Below, piece by piece: positions 38,757-45,989 of a stretch of 64,000 nt of DNA; position 1 is the first letter of the stretch, and every line of letters starts with the position of its first letter. The stretch is taken from positions 62,001-126,000 of the forward strand of contig JADJBP010000001.1 of NCBI GenBank assembly GCA_016703625.1. Direction: 5' to 3'. The notes beneath the pieces are model-generated. The model made no database searches. It was not told the DNA's origin and saw only the letters and a program-made list of their open reading frames with translations. The stretch is from Chitinophagaceae bacterium (GTDB lineage Bacteria; Bacteroidota; Bacteroidia; Chitinophagales; Chitinophagaceae). The position numbers and the translations under genes were made by a program.

Positions 38757-40262
38757 ATGCCATTAAAAATATATAACACCCTTTCCAGAGAAAAAGAATT
38801 ATTTACGCCGATCACACCCGGCATGGTGGGCATGTATGTGTGTGGGCCTACTGTTTACAGTGATGTACACCTGGGCAACTGCCGTACTTTTATTTCGTTT
38901 GATATTATTTACCGCTACCTGGTTTACCTCGGCTATAAAGTACGTTACGTGCGCAACATCACTGATGCAGGCCACCTGGAAGGCGACCGTGATGAAGGCG
39001 ATGACAAGTTCAGCAAACTGGCAAGGCTGCAGAAAGTTGAGCCCATGGAGATCGTTCAAAAATACACACTGGGCTTTCGGCATGTTATGCAGTTACTGAA
39101 CAACCTGCCGCCATCCATTGAACCAACGGCCACCGGGCATATTGCCGAGCAGATAGAGATCACCAAACAGATACTGGCCAATGGCTATGCATACGAAGTG
39201 AACGGCACGGTATATTTTGATGTGGAAAAATATAACAAAGAACTGCCGTACGGCATATTGACCAACCGCAAAATGGAAGACCTGCTGGAAGGAACCAGGG
39301 AACTGGGCGGACAGGATGAAAAACGCGGACGCCTTGATTTTGCCTTATGGATAAAAGCAAAGCCCGAACATTTGATGCAGTGGCCAAGCCCATGGGGCAT
39401 GGGTTTCCCGGGATGGCATATCGAATGGTCGGCCATGAGTGAAAAATACCTGGGTAAAAAATTCGACATACACGGAGGAGGAATGGACCTGGCCGCCACG
39501 CACCATACCAATGAAATAGCACAAAGCCAGGCATGCTACAAAACAAGTCCGGCCAATTACTGGATGCATACCAATATGCTTACGGTAAATGGCACACGCA
39601 TGAGTAAGTCGCTGGGCAATGGTTTTTTGCCCGAAGAATTATTTACCGGCAATCACCCGTTGCTGGAAAAAGCATATGCACCCATGACCGTTAGGTTCTT
39701 TATGCTGCAAACACATTACCGCAGTACACTCGATTTCAGTAATGAAGCATTACAGGCTTCTGAAAAAGGGTTGAAAAGATTGTGGGATGCCTATGAAGCA
39801 TTAAAGCAGTTGGCAGCCGGCAACGGGCAGTCCACAGGATCCGGCGGATTGGCAACGGATAATGAATTGGATTCAAAAGTAAATAAACTGATCAATGAGT
39901 TTGATGAGTTTATGAACGATGATTTTAATACAGCAAAGGTTTTAGGCAGTATGTTTGAACTGGTGCCGGTCATCAATTCAATAAAAGATGGCCTTATCGG
40001 TGCTGATGCCATTTCATCAGCAACATTGACATTGCTGCAGCAAAAATTTAAAGTTTACCTGGAAGATGTTTTTGGGTTACAAAACAGCGCTGCCAACAAT
40101 GAAATACTGAATGGCGTTATGGACCTGGTGATAGAAATAAGGAAGGAAGCCAAAGCCAAAAGGGATTTTGCAACGAGCGATAAGATCCGGAACCAGCTTG
40201 CCGCAGTTGGAATTAATTTAAAAGATGAAAAGGGCGGGGAGATGAGCTGGGATATTGGCTAA
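38757..40262 (+). CDS. cysS: Cysteinyl-tRNA synthetase
   Basis: The product is 501 residues. Motifs: class I HIGH as DVHLGNCRTF, zinc site Cys (MYVCGPTVYSD), GFPGWHIEWSAM, the HGGGMDLAATHHTNEIAQS stretch and KMSKS as TRMSKSLGN. It charges tRNA-Cys in the cytosol. The C terminus reads ...LKDEKGGEMSW then DIG and a stop. Immediately after a 0.65-kb insertion, the same 26 bases recur and read GGEMSW EKK stop, so this tail appears to be a rebuilt version of the original end (see cassette). The enzyme core is untouched. Confidence 0.97.
   Translation: MPLKIYNTLSREKELFTPITPGMVGMYVCGPTVYSDVHLGNCRTFISFDIIYRYLVYLGYKVRYVRNITDAGHLEGDRDEGDDKFSKLARLQKVEPMEIVQKYTLGFRHVMQLLNNLPPSIEPTATGHIAEQIEITKQILANGYAYEVNGTVYFDVEKYNKELPYGILTNRKMEDLLEGTRELGGQDEKRGRLDFALWIKAKPEHLMQWPSPWGMGFPGWHIEWSAMSEKYLGKKFDIHGGGMDLAATHHTNEIAQSQACYKTSPANYWMHTNMLTVNGTRMSKSLGNGFLPEELFTGNHPLLEKAYAPMTVRFFMLQTHYRSTLDFSNEALQASEKGLKRLWDAYEALKQLAAGNGQSTGSGGLATDNELDSKVNKLINEFDEFMNDDFNTAKVLGSMFELVPVINSIKDGLIGADAISSATLTLLQQKFKVYLEDVFGLQNSAANNEILNGVMDLVIEIRKEAKAKRDFATSDKIRNQLAAVGINLKDEKGGEMSWDIG
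40227..40252 (+). repeat. Left 26-bp direct repeat in the cysS tail
   Basis: The 26 bases starting GAAAAGGGCGGGGAG and ending GAGCTGGGA match 40904-40929 at 25 of 26 positions. The left copy lies in the last codons of cysS (EKGGEMSW). Confidence 0.9.
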
Positions 40263-40471
40263 GAGGATAAATGAGTAAAAGAGCTGAAGGAGAAAAAGTG
40301 GCCCGATAAAATAAATAGCTAAGAGGACAAAGTAGTAAAAAAGCCGAATGCGGAGAATTCGTCACGAAAAAATTGTTGCTTATACGAACAAAGTAGTAAA
40401 AGAGCTGAAGAAGGGGGTTTCAAATATTTGTACTTCTCTTTTTCCTCCTTTTCTCTTTTGACCTCTTAGTT
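40258..40471. repeat. Cluster of short A/G-rich direct and inverted repeats
   Basis: Three direct copies begin near 40258 (GCTAAGAGGATAAATGAG), 40318 (GCTAAGAGGACAAAGTAG) and 40384 (ACGAACAAAGTAGTAAAAGA), each ending GAGC(T/C)GAA or similar. An inverted copy is at 40450-40471 (TTCTCTTTTGACCTCTTAG). A related element lies at 2092-2185. Unit length and spacing vary (about 30 bases, 60-66 apart) and the segments between are not spacer-like, so it is not a CRISPR array. Confidence 0.65.
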
Positions 40472-40507
40472 AAAAATAAACACATTCATTTTCTTAAATA
40501 TTAAGTA

Positions 40508-40900
40508 ATGGATATAAACATACTCACAGGTATTGTTATAGAACTTTGTATTAAAATTCACTCAAAAATCGGCCCCGGTTGTTTCGAAAGGGTTTACGAA
40601 GAAATACTATATTATGAATTAACAAAGCTGGGATTTAAAGTGGAACGACAGATTTTATTGCCAATTGTTTATGAAGAATTAAAAATTGAAAATGCATATA
40701 AATTAGACTTGCTTGTAGAAGACATGTTAGTGATTGAACTAAAGTCACTATCTCCGTTGCCTCCTGTATATTTTAAACAGATAAGAACTCAACTTTCATT
40801 GATTAATCTTAAAAACGGGATGTTGTTGAACTTTAAAGTTGAGTTAATGAAAGAAGGGATTCACAGGGTGTATAATAATCACGGGAGAATGAAATTATAA
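40508..40900 (+). CDS. GxxExxY protein (PDDEXK-type nuclease-like)
   Basis: The product is 130 residues and ends in a normal stop. The family name motif is visible as GPGCFERVYEEILYYEL (G-x-x-E-x-x-Y), followed by FKVERQILLPIVYE, the acidic/Lys pair in YKLDLLVEDMLVIELKSL (D..E.K, as in PD-(D/E)xK nucleases) and IRTQLSLINLKNGMLLNF. The family is widespread in Bacteroidota and its function is not established. A nuclease-like role is inferred from the fold signature. The gene has lower G+C than its neighbours and sits alone in a cassette inserted at the end of cysS. Confidence 0.88.
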   Translation: MDINILTGIVIELCIKIHSKIGPGCFERVYEEILYYELTKLGFKVERQILLPIVYEELKIENAYKLDLLVEDMLVIELKSLSPLPPVYFKQIRTQLSLINLKNGMLLNFKVELMKEGIHRVYNNHGRMKL

Positions 40901-40903
40901 AAA

Positions 40904-40929
40904 GAAAAAGGCGGGGAGATGAGCTGGGA
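40904..40929 (+). repeat. Right 26-bp direct repeat restoring the cysS tail
   Basis: This copy matches 40227-40252 at 25 of 26 bases. It lies just after the GxxExxY stop and reads on in frame as GGEMSW-EKK-stop, which looks like the undisturbed cysS end. Confidence 0.9.
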
Positions 40930-40961
40930 AAAAAAATAACCGGGATACCCGAATATTTACT

Positions 40962-40990
40962 AAAGCTGTTCAGCAATGAACAGCTTTTTT
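40962..40990 (+). terminator. Terminator, originally of cysS
   Basis: AAAGCTGTTCA and TGAACAGCTTT form a perfect 11-bp stem with loop GCAA, followed by TTTTT. It lies 25 bases beyond the GGEMSW-EKK stop, a normal place for the cysS terminator before the insertion. Confidence 0.88.
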
Positions 40991-41094
40991 TATACAATAA
41001 TTAAACATTTAAATTTTTTTTAAAAATTTCAGCACCCGGCATGAACAAAATATATTTTTATTCTGTTTAATTAAAAACAAAAAATATTAAACAA

Positions 41095-42054
41095 ATGAAA
41101 ACATCATTCAACAAGATCTTATTAGCAGCCTTCGTTGGCTCGATGATCAGTTTAGCATCCTGCAAAAAAGACGATGATACTGTAATTACCAATACCGTTA
41201 CAGATATCGTAGTAAACACAACCAATTACAGTGTATTGGAAGAAGCCGTTGTAAAAGCCAATTTGGCGGCAACTTTAAGCGGCGTCGGCCCATTTACGGT
41301 CTTTGCACCGGATAACACTGCTTTTGCAGGCGCGGGGATCAATTCCGCAACAGTAGCTTCTTTATCCCCAACAGCTTTAAGCGACCTGTTGTTGTATCAC
41401 ACCATTGCGGCAGAAATTCCTGCTGCATCTGTTCCTGCCGGGCCCAATGCCAAAGTAGTAACGGCAGGAGGAGATTCTGTTTTTGTAACAAGGAAAGCAG
41501 CCGGTGTTTTTGTGAATGGCATCAAAGTGGCTGAGGCCGATATCAATGCTGATAATGGTGTGATCCACCGTTTATCAAAAGCGTTGAATAAACCATCCGG
41601 CAATATTGTTGCTACCGCACAGGCAACAGGTTCTGGTTTAGACTCGCTGGTTAAAGCTGTGGTAAGAGCAAATAATGCACCGGGCGGAGATCCTACGCTG
41701 ATCAGTACTTTAAGCAATGCAACCATAACTGTTTTTGCACCAACAAATGCTGCATTTACACAATTGTTATCAGCACTATCCCTGACCGATATCAATAATA
41801 TCCCGGTGGGTACTTTGCTGGCTGTATTAAGGTATCACGTTGTAGGAGGAAGGGCATTTTCATCCGACCTGGCCAATGGTAATCTTGCTATGCTGGCCGG
41901 CGGTAATACCACCATCAATTTAACCAATGGTACAGGTGGCGGACCAACGATCAAAGGAAATGGAAATGGTACCGCTACATCCAATATTACAGGTACAAAT
42001 ATTATGGCCCGTAACGGCGTAGTGCATGTGATCGACAGGGTGCTGTTACCATAA
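41095..42054 (+). CDS. Fasciclin (FAS1) repeat lipoprotein
   Basis: The product is 319 residues. Lipoprotein signal with Cys23 (MISLASCKKDD). Two FAS1 domains follow: first about 40-165 (LEEAVVKANLAATLSG, FTVFAPDNTAFAG, DNGVIHRLSKAL), second about 180-319 (LVKAVVRANNAPGG, ITVFAPTNAAFTQLL, LRYHVVGGRAFSSDL, NGVVHVIDRVLL). FAS1 proteins mediate adhesion and cell-cell contact. It is a separate transcript with terminators on both sides. The frame is intact. Confidence 0.92.
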   Translation: MKTSFNKILLAAFVGSMISLASCKKDDDTVITNTVTDIVVNTTNYSVLEEAVVKANLAATLSGVGPFTVFAPDNTAFAGAGINSATVASLSPTALSDLLLYHTIAAEIPAASVPAGPNAKVVTAGGDSVFVTRKAAGVFVNGIKVAEADINADNGVIHRLSKALNKPSGNIVATAQATGSGLDSLVKAVVRANNAPGGDPTLISTLSNATITVFAPTNAAFTQLLSALSLTDINNIPVGTLLAVLRYHVVGGRAFSSDLANGNLAMLAGGNTTINLTNGTGGGPTIKGNGNGTATSNITGTNIMARNGVVHVIDRVLLP

Positions 42055-42082
42055 AATACGCTTTAAAATCTGACCCGGTATA

Positions 42083-42118
42083 AACGGTGAAATGTAATGA
42101 AACATTTCACCGTTTTCT
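42083..42118 (+). terminator. Terminator of the fasciclin gene
   Basis: AACGGTGAAATGT and ACATTTCACCGTT pair perfectly over 13 bp with a 6-base loop, followed by TTCTTT. Confidence 0.85.
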
Positions 42119-42158
42119 TTACCAAAAATTGCTGATCTTGGGGATAAATATTCAGTGA

Positions 42159-42767
42159 ATGCAACATATCGCTCATTTATCCCGCGACAAAAAATAAAGG
42201 AAAATACTGGAACTGCAGGAACCCTTTGTTTTAACCAAAAGAAATAACGTGTACCTGCATTTGTGCTATTCCATCATGAGTCAGCAACTAAGTACAAAAG
42301 TGGCTGATGTTTTTCACCGCCGCTTTTTAGAACTGTATGCCGGTAAAGAACCATCTGCCCGGCAAATTGCCCAAACACCTTTTGAAACATTAAGGGGCAT
42401 TGGCCTGAGCAATGCCAAAGCCAATTATGTATTGAACGTAAGTAAATTTTTTATTGAAGAGGAGATAACAGATGCCAGGCTTCATAACTTGAACAATGAA
42501 GAACTTATCAAATATCTTACCCGCATCAAGGGCGTGGGCCAATGGACGGTGGAAATGGTTTTAATGTTTACCCTGGGCCGCGAAGATGTTTTTGCATTGG
42601 ATGACCTGGGCATTCAACAGGCGATATGTAAGCTTTATAAAATTGATGCTGTCGATAAAAAAGCAATGAAGGAAAAAATGCTTGCCGTTTCAAAAAAATG
42701 GAGCCCTTACAGAACCTATGCCTGCAGGTACTTGTGGGGGTGGAAGGACGCCCCCTCCGCCCCCTAA
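42159..42767 (+). CDS. DNA-3-methyladenine glycosylase II-like (HhH-GPD), in-frame stop near start
   Basis: From the ATG at 42159 the frame reads MQHIAHLSRDKK, then TAA at 42195, then RKILELQEPFVLTK, then the rest from 42249. The protein after the stop is a HhH-GPD glycosylase: SIMSQQLSTKVADVF, LRGIGLSNAKANYVL, LTRIKGVGQWTVEMVL (helix-hairpin-helix) and ALDDLGIQQAI with the catalytic Asp. The family removes alkylated bases from DNA. The annotated start at 42249 (a GTG) would delete a helix that the family needs, so the TAA is more likely an error or a true disabling change. Its final residues (DAPSAP-stop) come from a GC-rich repeat. Confidence 0.75.
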
Positions 42768-42780
42768 AGGGGGAACCTGG
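42746..42780. repeat. GC-rich palindromic repeat CCCCCTAAAGGGGG at the glycosylase end
   Basis: CCCCC-TAAA-GGGGG is at 42760-42773, in the wider CGCCCCCTCCGCCCCCTAAA context. The glycosylase stop codon (TAA, 42765-42767) lies inside the palindrome, so the repeat has supplied the end of the gene. Similar short GC-rich palindromes are dispersed in related genomes. Confidence 0.6.
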
Positions 42781-42803
42781 AGCACAAATCACTAAAGAGT
42801 ATT

Positions 42804-43275
42804 TTAAAACGGAATGAGTGAAATTATTTCTTCCAGGTATTTTTTATCTGTTTCATCAAACTGGTCAAGTTCAGCGCTATCCACATCAAGCACGCCGATC
42901 ACTTCTCCATTTCTTATTAACGGCACAACAATTTCTGACCTGGATAAACTGCTGCATGCAATATGACCCGGGAAATTTTTCTACATCGGCTACAATCAAC
43001 GTTTCAGCTTTTGCCAGGCAGCGCCGCATACACCACGTCCTTTTTTATTCTTGTGCAGGCAACGGGCCCTGGAATGGACCGAGAACGAGCTCATCATTTT
43101 TTACTAAATAAAACCCAACCCATAACCACCCAAACTGTTCCTTAAGTGCTGCACTTACATTTGCCAGGTTGGCGATCAAATCCGGTTCTCCTTCAAGTAA
43201 CCCTTTTATCTGTGGAATAAGCGATTGAAAGATTTCTGCTTTGCTGCCGGTGATAATTGTTAAGTCTTCTGCCAT
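42804..43275 (-). CDS. msrC: Free methionine-(R)-sulfoxide reductase (GAF type), three frameshifts
   Basis: The first frame (43275-43045) starts MAEDLTIITGSKAEIFQSL and reads to EQFGWLWVGFYLVKNDELV, the start of an fRMsr GAF domain. In the other frames follow TRIKKGRGVCGAAWQK (first active Cys), ETLIVADVEKFPG and IACSSLSRSEIVVPLIRN (resolving Cys), then GEVIGVLDVDSAELDQFDET and a stop at 42804. Shifts lie near 43045, 43010 and 42967. The restored length of about 157 residues fits the family. The enzyme reduces free Met-R-O in the cytosol. Confidence 0.8.
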
Positions 43276-43293
43276 AGTACAAAGTTAGGATTA

Positions 43294-43389
43294 AACCACA
43301 GATGGCCGCAAATTAGGGACACAGATTACCACAGATGTTTACAATAATCTGTGGTATTCTGTGAAAAATAATCCGTGCAAATCTGTGGT
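43294..43389. repeat. Imperfect 43-bp inverted repeat (CCACAGATT type)
   Basis: The left arm (ACCACAGATGGCCGCAAATTAG ...) and the right arm (... CCGTGCAAATCTGTGGT) form an imperfect inverted repeat, including inner copies ACCACAGATG and AATCTGTGGT. It lies between the CYTH and msrC genes. CACAGATT-rich inverted repeats of this kind are common in Bacteroidota intergenic DNA. Confidence 0.75.
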
Positions 43390-43408
43390 AAAAAAAAGGT
43401 TGAACTTA

Positions 43409-43918
43409 CTACATAATCATATCACTATATGAATGCGAACAAAAATCTGCCGCTTCAATATTAAACAGAGCAGCATACTCATCACACTGTGCCTGTAATT
43501 TATCCCTGCCGATTGTTCCATCTTTATCGATGGCTTCAACTTCTACAAATGTGCCGAGGCCTGCCACCGTATCAAAATGAAATTTTACATTGCTGATGAA
43601 GTAGATCTTTCGCTTTTTATCAACCACTGCTTTTATGCCCAGTGTTTTGATCAATATTTCTTTCAGTGTTTTATCAGGCTGATGCTGGTATAATAAAACA
43701 TGGCTAGATTTGGAGCCGGCTGTATTTTCCCGTTCATAATGGATCAGGGCGTTTTCAATATTGCCTTCGCGGAGTTTTAAACGGTTCTTGTTTACATTAA
43801 AATACGTGTCAACCTGGTGGTCTTCGCCAATGAATACCGGGTTGTATTGTTTCAGTAAAGTTTCCAGTTCATTCAGCCTTTTTGTAGCTGCTTTAAATTC
43901 TATGTTGAGTATGGGCAT
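43409..43918 (-). CDS. CYTH-domain (class IV adenylate cyclase-like) protein
   Basis: The product is 169 residues. CYTH-fold signs: N-terminal IEFKA in place of ExExK, then TYFNVNKNRLKLREGN (Arg/Lys-rich strand), ALIHYERENTAGSK, VDKKRKIYFISNVKFHFDTV and FVEVEAIDKDG (ExE metal ligands). CYTH proteins bind triphosphates with divalent metal. Function may be thiamine triphosphate or inorganic triphosphate hydrolysis, or cyclase activity. The exact one cannot be told. It is a single gene with no clear partner. Confidence 0.8.
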   Translation of the reverse strand: MPILNIEFKAATKRLNELETLLKQYNPVFIGEDHQVDTYFNVNKNRLKLREGNIENALIHYERENTAGSKSSHVLLYQHQPDKTLKEILIKTLGIKAVVDKKRKIYFISNVKFHFDTVAGLGTFVEVEAIDKDGTIGRDKLQAQCDEYAALFNIEAADFCSHSYSDMIM

Positions 43919-43980
43919 GCGGTGAAGATAAAAAAAACTGCCCGGCTTTTGACCGGACAGTTTCCTGGATCAGTATTGAA

Positions 43981-45891
43981 TTAATTCTTTATTATTTTCA
44001 ACACTTCATTATTACTCAGTTTAATAAAATAAACTCCGTTTACATACCTGCTTAGATCAACCGGCTGGCTGCTTGCTGTAATTTTTATATTTTCCAGCAA
44101 CCTGCCATTGATGTCATATAAAACAGCCATGGTGCCCACCAGGGCATTATCACCTACCAGTACGGTTACCCTGCCCGGAGTTGGATTGGGATAAACAATG
44201 GTATTGGCCGTATTCTTATCATTGTACCTCAGCCGCACCACATTGCTGTACTGGAATTTACCGTCTATATCGATTTGTTTCAGGCGGTAGAACATATACT
44301 CGCTGTTGAGCCTGTCAATATCATAGTCGGTGTATTGATAGGCATTTGTCTGGTTGCTGTTACCTACAGCATTTACAATACCTATCCTGCTGTAAGAAGT
44401 ACCATTTAATGAACGCTCAATTTCATAATGTTTGGTATTTTGTTCATTGGCAGTGGCCCAATCCAGCAAATTATTTTTTGCAACGGTCTTGCCCCTGAAA
44501 TGCAGCCAGGTAACCGGAAGTGGCGGGCCCAAGTAGGTACATTTAATTTCGCCGGGCCTTAGTGTTTCTTTATTGCCGGTGCGGTCGGTTGCCAGTACAA
44601 AGAAACAATACGTGGAATCGGGCGGTAAAGAAAAAGTAGTATCGGTACTGCTTATCCTTGGTATCAGTACACTGTAATTCACCTGGTCGCTTGATACATA
44701 AATGGTATAATAATCTATGCCGCTTCCGTTGGTATCATCTGCACCGGTCCAGCTGAGCGTGATGGGGTTGGATGTGGCCGGTATCACATTCATATGACTG
44801 ACAGGCGCAAACGCATCAATGGTATTGGTGTGTATGTTGGTGGGGATCACATCATTCTGGTCAAAGACAATAAATGCCCTTGCCCCAATAGTGTCTAAGG
44901 TAAGTGCTGATGTAATTGGTTTGGTGGTAAAGTTCACAAAACCATTACCATAATTTGGCTGTGTTGTATCCTGCAGGAACAGGAAGCCGGCCAGCGGGTC
45001 TTCGGGTGGCAGCAGTGTGATGGGGTCAATACCCTGGAACTCCCAGAACACCTGGTTGTTGATCACATCATAGCCGGCGGTAATGTCCACAAACAGTCCG
45101 GTTGAATCACGGCAATCCAGCCTTTGATAATAAGATGATGTACCCTGTGGTATATCAAAGGTCTGGTTATTGAAACCAAAACTTCCCAACTCCAGTGTAG
45201 TGGCATCCTGTTTGGGTTCTATCGGCGTACTTATTTTTATATACCTGGTACGGGCAGTTGCAGTTGAATCGTTCTCAAACAAGATAGTATAGGGCATCCT
45301 GTCTTTTACACTTACCCATTTTTTATCGGGCTGCCCATCGGGACCGATGATGAGGTTGGGATCAATGGGGATGAGGACCCACATACCTTTGTTAACATCC
45401 CAAACCCATTTGACTCTTTTTTTGGTTCCACCACCTCCACAGGGATCATACACAGTCATATAACGGTTTTGACTTCTTTTCCACATTAAATAAGTCATAC
45501 CTTTATTATGTTCCCAGAGATTCCTGACAAAATCATATTGATCATTATGCTTATTATAACCAGGTCCGTTGATCCCGGGCACATAATTATAAATATCAGC
45601 ATCAACTCCAAAAGCCTTTGCCCAGTTTTTATAATTTAGCTCTGTTTGTAAACCAACTTCATTATTTACTATTGGTGCTTCTGTATGTTGACGGAAGTTT
45701 TTTCCAGTGACGCCTTCAGTTGCAGCATCTAATCCACCTATTATAGCTCCCGGCAAGCTACCTGCTAATGCATTGGTGCCGCTTGCAAAAATATCAAACC
45801 CCGCATCTATTTTCTGAAAACCTGTACTATTAGGATCGTTCAAAACGTCTTGCCCTGCTTTTAGTTTCAGCCCGAAATCAGTTACGGCCAT
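43981..45891 (-). CDS. T9SS-sorted tail of the RHS protein (or separate exoprotein)
   Basis: The product is 636 residues without a signal peptide and starts mid-domain, which argues against an independent gene. The upstream frames read MGDVIEATGKGFQGFG and then, past the T8 run (45901-45908), GPGMAVTDFGLKLKAGQ. So the RHS reading frame probably continues into this ORF with shifts near 45991 and 45901. Visible parts: a GGGG-flanked module, an Fn3-like domain (ITLSWTGADDTNGSGIDYYT), a second one (LDWATANEQNTKHYEIERS) and a type A sorting domain (VYPNPTPGRVTVLVGD to the terminal VLKIIKN). The tail directs T9SS export and cell-surface attachment. As a single protein with the RHS gene it would have about 1890 residues. 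Confidence 0.75.
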   Translation of the reverse strand: MAVTDFGLKLKAGQDVLNDPNSTGFQKIDAGFDIFASGTNALAGSLPGAIIGGLDAATEGVTGKNFRQHTEAPIVNNEVGLQTELNYKNWAKAFGVDADIYNYVPGINGPGYNKHNDQYDFVRNLWEHNKGMTYLMWKRSQNRYMTVYDPCGGGGTKKRVKWVWDVNKGMWVLIPIDPNLIIGPDGQPDKKWVSVKDRMPYTILFENDSTATARTRYIKISTPIEPKQDATTLELGSFGFNNQTFDIPQGTSSYYQRLDCRDSTGLFVDITAGYDVINNQVFWEFQGIDPITLLPPEDPLAGFLFLQDTTQPNYGNGFVNFTTKPITSALTLDTIGARAFIVFDQNDVIPTNIHTNTIDAFAPVSHMNVIPATSNPITLSWTGADDTNGSGIDYYTIYVSSDQVNYSVLIPRISSTDTTFSLPPDSTYCFFVLATDRTGNKETLRPGEIKCTYLGPPLPVTWLHFRGKTVAKNNLLDWATANEQNTKHYEIERSLNGTSYSRIGIVNAVGNSNQTNAYQYTDYDIDRLNSEYMFYRLKQIDIDGKFQYSNVVRLRYNDKNTANTIVYPNPTPGRVTVLVGDNALVGTMAVLYDINGRLLENIKITASSQPVDLSRYVNGVYFIKLSNNEVLKIIKN

Positions 45892-45989
45892 ACCAGGTCC
45901 TTTTTTTTAAAAACCCTTTTCCAAAACCCTGGAATCCTTTCCCGGTTGCTTCAATAACATCACCCATAGTTGTAAAATTTGTTGCAAAG

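Larger units (their letters stand above)
40253..40929. mobile_element. Inserted cassette with a GxxExxY gene, bounded by a direct repeat
   Basis: The segment between the two 26-bp copies holds a cluster of short A/G-rich repeats and one gene, GxxExxY. The right repeat (40904-40929) continues as GGEMSW-EKK-stop and runs into the terminator at 40962, which is what an uninterrupted cysS end would look like. So the cassette entered the 3' end of cysS, and the gene kept a full-length frame ending in DIG. I counted 95 G+C in 300 bases of the gene (40561-40860), against 91 in 180 bases of cysS (39301-39480), so the cassette differs in base composition. No transposase or integrase is present in it. 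Confidence 0.65.

Noticed and set aside
39160..39546. 128-residue minus-strand ORF inside cysS
   Set aside because: It is fully antisense to cysS, whose motifs are unmistakable.
40258..40471. Possible CRISPR array
   Set aside because: Only three or four degenerate copies, partly inverted, with irregular length, and no cas genes in the window.
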